From the NCBI RefSeq assembly GCF_004362825.1, contig NZ_SNXZ01000001.1, positions 1,054,001-1,118,000 on the forward strand: a stretch of DNA of 64,000 nt, given 5' to 3'. This document shows, piece after piece, positions 61,108 to 64,000 of the stretch. Below the pieces are notes generated by a model. That model saw only the letters and a list, made by a program, of their open reading frames with translations, was not told where the DNA came from and did not search any database. Positions within the stretch are counted from its first letter, which is position 1. Each line of letters begins with the position of its first letter. Source of the stretch: Labedaea rhizosphaerae. Its GTDB lineage: Bacteria; Actinomycetota; Actinomycetes; Mycobacteriales; Pseudonocardiaceae. The position numbers and the translations under genes are program-made.

Positions 61108-62319
61108 GTGACCACCGCATCCGCACCCCATGTCGACAGCGAGGTCGGCCCCCTGCGCACGGTCCTGCTGCACCGGCCGGGCACCGAACTGAAGCGGCTC
61201 ACCCCGCGCAACAACGACCAGTTGCTCTTCGACTCGATCCCGTGGGTCGACCGCGCACAGGACGAGCACGACGCGTTCGCCGACGTGCTGCGCGGCCGGG
61301 GCGTCGAGGTGTTGCTGCTCGCCGAGGAATTGGTGGCGGCGCTGGCCGACGCCCGCGCGCACTCGGCGGCCGTGCACACCGCGGTCGACCGGCGCCGGCT
61401 CGGCAACGAACTGGCCGACTCGCTGCGCTCGCACCTCGCGGGGGTGGACGCCAAGGAGCTCGCCGACGTCCTCATGGGCGGCATGACCTTCGAGGAGCTG
61501 CCGGCCGCCGAGGGTGCGTCACTGGTGCGGAAGATGCACCACCCCCACGACTTCGTGGTCGACCCGCTGCCGAACCTGCTCTTCACCCGCGACTCGTCGG
61601 TGTGGATGGGCGACCGGGTGGCGATCGCGTCGCTGGCCATGCCGGCGCGCGCCCGCGAGACCGCGCTGCTCGACCTGATCTACGCCTACCACCCGCGTTT
61701 CCGCACGGCCGGGCGCGCGTACGGCGCGCACTCCGCGCCGGTCGAGGGTGGCGACGTGCTGCTGCTCGCCCCCGGCGTGATCGCGATCGGCGTCGGTGAG
61801 CGGACCACCCCCGCGGGCGCGGAATCCCTTGCCCGCTCGGCATTCGCCGACGGCATCGCGCACACCGTGCTGGCGGTGCCGATCGCGCAGGACCGCGCGA
61901 CCATGCACCTGGACACCGTGTGCACGATGGTCGACCGCGACGCCGTGGTCATGTACCCGGCGGTGCGGGACACGTTGACCGCGTACTCGTTGCGCCCCAA
62001 CGGCAACGGCGACGGCGTGCGGGTCGACGGACCGGAGCCGTTCCTCGAGGCGGCGGCCGCGGCCATGGGCATCGACCGACTGCGAGTGATCGACACCGGC
62101 CTCGACCCCGTGACCGCCGAACGCGAGCAGTGGGACGACGGCAACAACACCCTCGCCGTGGCGCCGGGCGTCGTCGTGGCCTACGAGCGCAACGTGGAGA
62201 CCAACTCCCGGCTGGAGGACGCGGGCATCGAGGTGCTGCGCATCGGAGGCTCGGAACTGGGCACGGGCCGCGGCGGCCCGCGCTGCATGTCCTGCCCGAT
62301 CGAGCGCGACGCCCTGTAA
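61108..62319 (+). CDS. arcA: Arginine deiminase
   Basis: A 403-residue enzyme converting arginine to citrulline and ammonia. The guanidinium-binding [17 protein letters not shown], catalytic His in TMHLDTV and the catalytic Cys in [13 protein letters not shown] are all present. arcB, arcC and arcD are not adjacent, so it does not form the classical energy-yielding operon here; a role in acid tolerance or arginine control is possible. GTG 61108 fits the family N-terminus ([18 protein letters not shown]). It follows an AT-richer promoter region. Confidence 0.93.
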   Translation: MTTASAPHVDSEVGPLRTVLLHRPGTELKRLTPRNNDQLLFDSIPWVDRAQDEHDAFADVLRGRGVEVLLLAEELVAALADARAHSAAVHTAVDRRRLGNELADSLRSHLAGVDAKELADVLMGGMTFEELPAAEGASLVRKMHHPHDFVVDPLPNLLFTRDSSVWMGDRVAIASLAMPARARETALLDLIYAYHPRFRTAGRAYGAHSAPVEGGDVLLLAPGVIAIGVGERTTPAGAESLARSAFADGIAHTVLAVPIAQDRATMHLDTVCTMVDRDAVVMYPAVRDTLTAYSLRPNGNGDGVRVDGPEPFLEAAAAAMGIDRLRVIDTGLDPVTAEREQWDDGNNTLAVAPGVVVAYERNVETNSRLEDAGIEVLRIGGSELGTGRGGPRCMSCPIERDAL

Positions 62320-62327
62320 GACCTCGG

Positions 62328-62361
62328 CGGGCGGTCCGGCTCGCGCCAGCCGGACCGCCCG
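62328..62361 (+). terminator. Strong terminator after arcA
   Basis: CGGGCGGTCCGGC (62328-62340) and GCCGGACCGCCCG (62349-62361): a perfect 13-bp stem with an 8-nt loop, between the convergent arcA and PRC-barrel genes. Confidence 0.85.
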
Positions 62362-62390
62362 TCGCGGATCAGCCCAGGATCAGGCTGAGA

Positions 62391-63257
62391 TCAGCGCCGG
62401 TGTTCGCCACCGCGCTTGTCGCGAGTGGACTCACGGTCGTCGACCTCGATGCGTTCCTTGCGCACCTGACCCTTGACCGTCTGCTCCTCGGTGACGGTTT
62501 CCTTGCCCAGGCGCACCTTCTCCACCGCGACGGTCTCGGTGTCGACCACCGGCCGCTGCTCGTGCAGCACGATCTCCTGATCCTGCTCGTCGGAGATCTC
62601 GGCGCCGCGCGCGGCCGGGTCGCCGTCGCGGATCGGCTCCCGCTCGACGCGCAGTTCCTCGTGCACGACCGGGACGGTGACCTGCTGCTCCTCGGTCACG
62701 ACGTGCTTGTGCAGCCGGACCCGGCCGGTCTCGTGGTCCTGCATGCCGACCTTGAGCTGCTCCTCCGAGCGGATCATGGTCTGCCCGTCGCCGTCGGCCG
62801 TGTTTGCCTTGCCGGCCATGCCATCGCGGCCATTCATGGCGTTCGGCTGGCGGCGCCGGTCGCCGGAGCGCTCCGGGCCGGCCTGGCCCGGCACGCCCTG
62901 GCTCTGCTGCCGGCCCTGCTGCCGGCCACGCATGTCGCCGGTGCTGGTCATGCCGTAGTAGCGGTACAACTCGCCGCCTTCGGCCTCCGACAGCCGGCCG
63001 TCGTCGTTCATCTGCGGTGCGGACTTCACCATGTCCTTGGTGGTGGCCACGTGCAGCCCGTCACCGGTCAGCTGGGCGCCGGCCAGCGGCACGAAGCTCT
63101 CCTTGTGTCCGAAGAGGCCGGTGCGCACCGTGATCCACTGCGGCTGGTGCGTGTTGTCGTCGGCCACGTAGACGTTGCCGACCTTGCCGATCTTGTCACC
63201 GTTGGTGTCGAGCACCTCGGTGCCGATCAAGTCCTGCGGGTTGTGGGTCATCGTCAT
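62391..63257 (-). CDS. PRC-barrel and DUF2382 (YsnF-like) stress protein
   Basis: A 288-residue protein. A PRC barrel spans about residues 5-85 (NPQDLIGTEVLDTNGDKIGKV, QPQWITVRTGLFG). A polar Gln/Arg/Gly-rich linker follows, then DUF2382 (IRSEEQLKVGMQDHETGRVRLHK, with repeated VTEEQ and VPVVHEEL) as in YsnF general stress proteins. ATG 63257 has GGAGG 5 nt upstream. The role is presumed in stress response; no enzymatic motif is present. Confidence 0.9.
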   Translation of the reverse strand: MTMTHNPQDLIGTEVLDTNGDKIGKVGNVYVADDNTHQPQWITVRTGLFGHKESFVPLAGAQLTGDGLHVATTKDMVKSAPQMNDDGRLSEAEGGELYRYYGMTSTGDMRGRQQGRQQSQGVPGQAGPERSGDRRRQPNAMNGRDGMAGKANTADGDGQTMIRSEEQLKVGMQDHETGRVRLHKHVVTEEQQVTVPVVHEELRVEREPIRDGDPAARGAEISDEQDQEIVLHEQRPVVDTETVAVEKVRLGKETVTEEQTVKGQVRKERIEVDDRESTRDKRGGEHRR

Positions 63258-63541
63258 GATGGCCTCCCTCGATCGCTGGGGTGTGCCTCCAGCGTCGGCA
63301 CCACCCCTGACCAGCGGCAACAGCGATGTCACCCGATCGTGGCCGGACCGTCGGAACCGACCGCGGGCTTCGCTGCGCTGTGCGACCAGCGCTCTCACAA
63401 GATCGAGTGAATTAGGCCCGGCAGGTCTTGGGTAGGGCGGTCAACCCGGGGTGGCGATCCGGCCGCCGGCCGGAGGACAGGCAACCCGAACAGGCCTTTC
63501 TCGACGGATCGCGGTCGGGGCGCTGGAGTATGTTTCGGGGC

Positions 63542-64000
63542 ATGACCAGCTCAGAATCCGGTTCCAAGTTCCACGAGATGCTGCGCGCGCAGGTGCGCAA
63601 CGAATTCACGGCGGCCCAGCAGTACACCGCGCTCGGCGTGTGGTTCGACAACGAAGACCTGCCTCAGCTGGCCAAGCACTTCTACCGCCAGTCGCTCGAA
63701 GAGCGCAACCACGCGATGATGATCGTGCAGTACCTGCTGGACAACGACATCCACGTGCAGATCCCCGGCATCGACGACGTGCGCAACGAGTTCGCCGACG
63801 CCACGGAGCTGATCGAGCTGGCGCTGCAGCAGGAGCGCGACGTGACCGAGCAGATCATCACGCTGGCCAAGATCGCTCGCGACACCGACGACTACAAGGG
63901 CGAGCAGTTCATGCAGTGGTTCCTCAAGGAGCAGGTCGAGGAGGTGGCCCAGATGTCGACGCTGCTGAACGTGGTGCGCCGGGCCGCGGCCGGCGGCAAC
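63542..64000 (+). CDS. bfrB: Ferritin (BfrB-type), 3' end beyond window
   Basis: 153 codons are visible from ATG 63542 and no stop is reached. VRNEFTAAQQYTALGVWF, DLPQLAKHFYRQSLEERNHAMM and EQFMQWFLKEQVEEVAQM hold the ferroxidase Glu and His residues of maxi-ferritins and closely follow the wording of mycobacterial BfrB. It oxidises Fe(II) and stores iron in a 24-mer cage. The C-terminal tail is missing from the window. No iron box was found in its upstream region by eye. Confidence 0.92.
   Translation, partial: MTSSESGSKFHEMLRAQVRNEFTAAQQYTALGVWFDNEDLPQLAKHFYRQSLEERNHAMMIVQYLLDNDIHVQIPGIDDVRNEFADATELIELALQQERDVTEQIITLAKIARDTDDYKGEQFMQWFLKEQVEEVAQMSTLLNVVRRAAAGGN

Overview
The window is high-GC DNA packed with genes and rich in GTG starts. 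It has many short overlaps and many families typical of Actinomycetia: Septum_form, CU044_5270, ShbA-like sigma, DrrAB-type ABC exporter, IclR-controlled homogentisate pathway, fused CydDC and BfrB-type ferritin. The codon use and gene set look most like Pseudonocardiaceae (Lentzea/Saccharothrix-like). That placement is inference; no rRNA is present to settle it. Housekeeping genes (serS, pheA, coaA, cydABDC) and a pair of perfect DnaA boxes suggest chromosome core rather than a mobile region. I saw no tRNA or rRNA gene, CRISPR array, insertion sequence, integrase or prophage.

Layout. 1-6.1 kb: three tandem DUF6541 membrane proteins, a GT2 glycosyltransferase and a DUF2304 protein, probably a cell-surface glycan operon. 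6.2-7.3 kb: a STAS protein lacking its phosphosite, then a VbhA-type antitoxin whose Fic toxin partner is a double-lesion pseudogene. 7.3-11.7 kb: sugar epimerase, L-2-hydroxyglutarate oxidase, ECF sigma with a CU044_5270 partner, and a Pr6Pr membrane protein. 11.7-16.4 kb: a frameshifted secreted DNRLRE-domain protein, serS with two upstream DnaA boxes, and a PanE-like reductase. 16.4-18.7 kb: a DUF350 / ATP-grasp (glutathionylspermidine-synthase-like) / Gly-Tyr-rich membrane protein module resembling enterobacterial yjfLMC. 18.9-24.9 kb: Septum_form protein, metallopeptidase, tiny zinc ribbon, methyltransferase, rtcB, regulator and dienelactone hydrolase. 24.9-31.6 kb: dehydratase, ShbA-like sigma, lipoprotein, FrnE-like protein, TetR and an ABC exporter. 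31.5-37.4 kb: phosphatase-pheA, macro domain, Hsp20 under a CIRCE element, coaA, a DevR-like regulator and a Crp-like regulator.

37.9-48.3 kb is the most informative regulatory stretch. The cydA-cydB-cydDC operon ends in a DevS-like GAF histidine kinase, and a DosR/DevR-type box lies upstream of cydA. The DevR-like response regulator is 5 kb away at 35.4 kb. Divergent from cydA, a Mn(2+) yybP-ykoY-type riboswitch with a hairpin that can occlude the ribosome-binding site precedes a TMEM165/GDT1 manganese-exporter-type gene. 48.4-53.8 kb holds AraC/EthD and a tyrosine (homogentisate) catabolism unit: hmgA diverges from an operon of an uncharacterised protein, fahA and an IclR regulator, with one copy of a palindromic site at each promoter. 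53.8-64 kb holds two uncharacterised membrane proteins, a DUF2470 gene behind an iron-box-like site, a DGPF/ECF42-type pair, nine 22-bp tandem repeats, a CPBP protease homologue, a secreted S15-type hydrolase, a solitary arginine deiminase, a PRC-barrel/YsnF protein and a ferritin cut by the window end.

Positions and motifs were read by eye from the sequence. Family names rest on recognised motifs, not on database searches.
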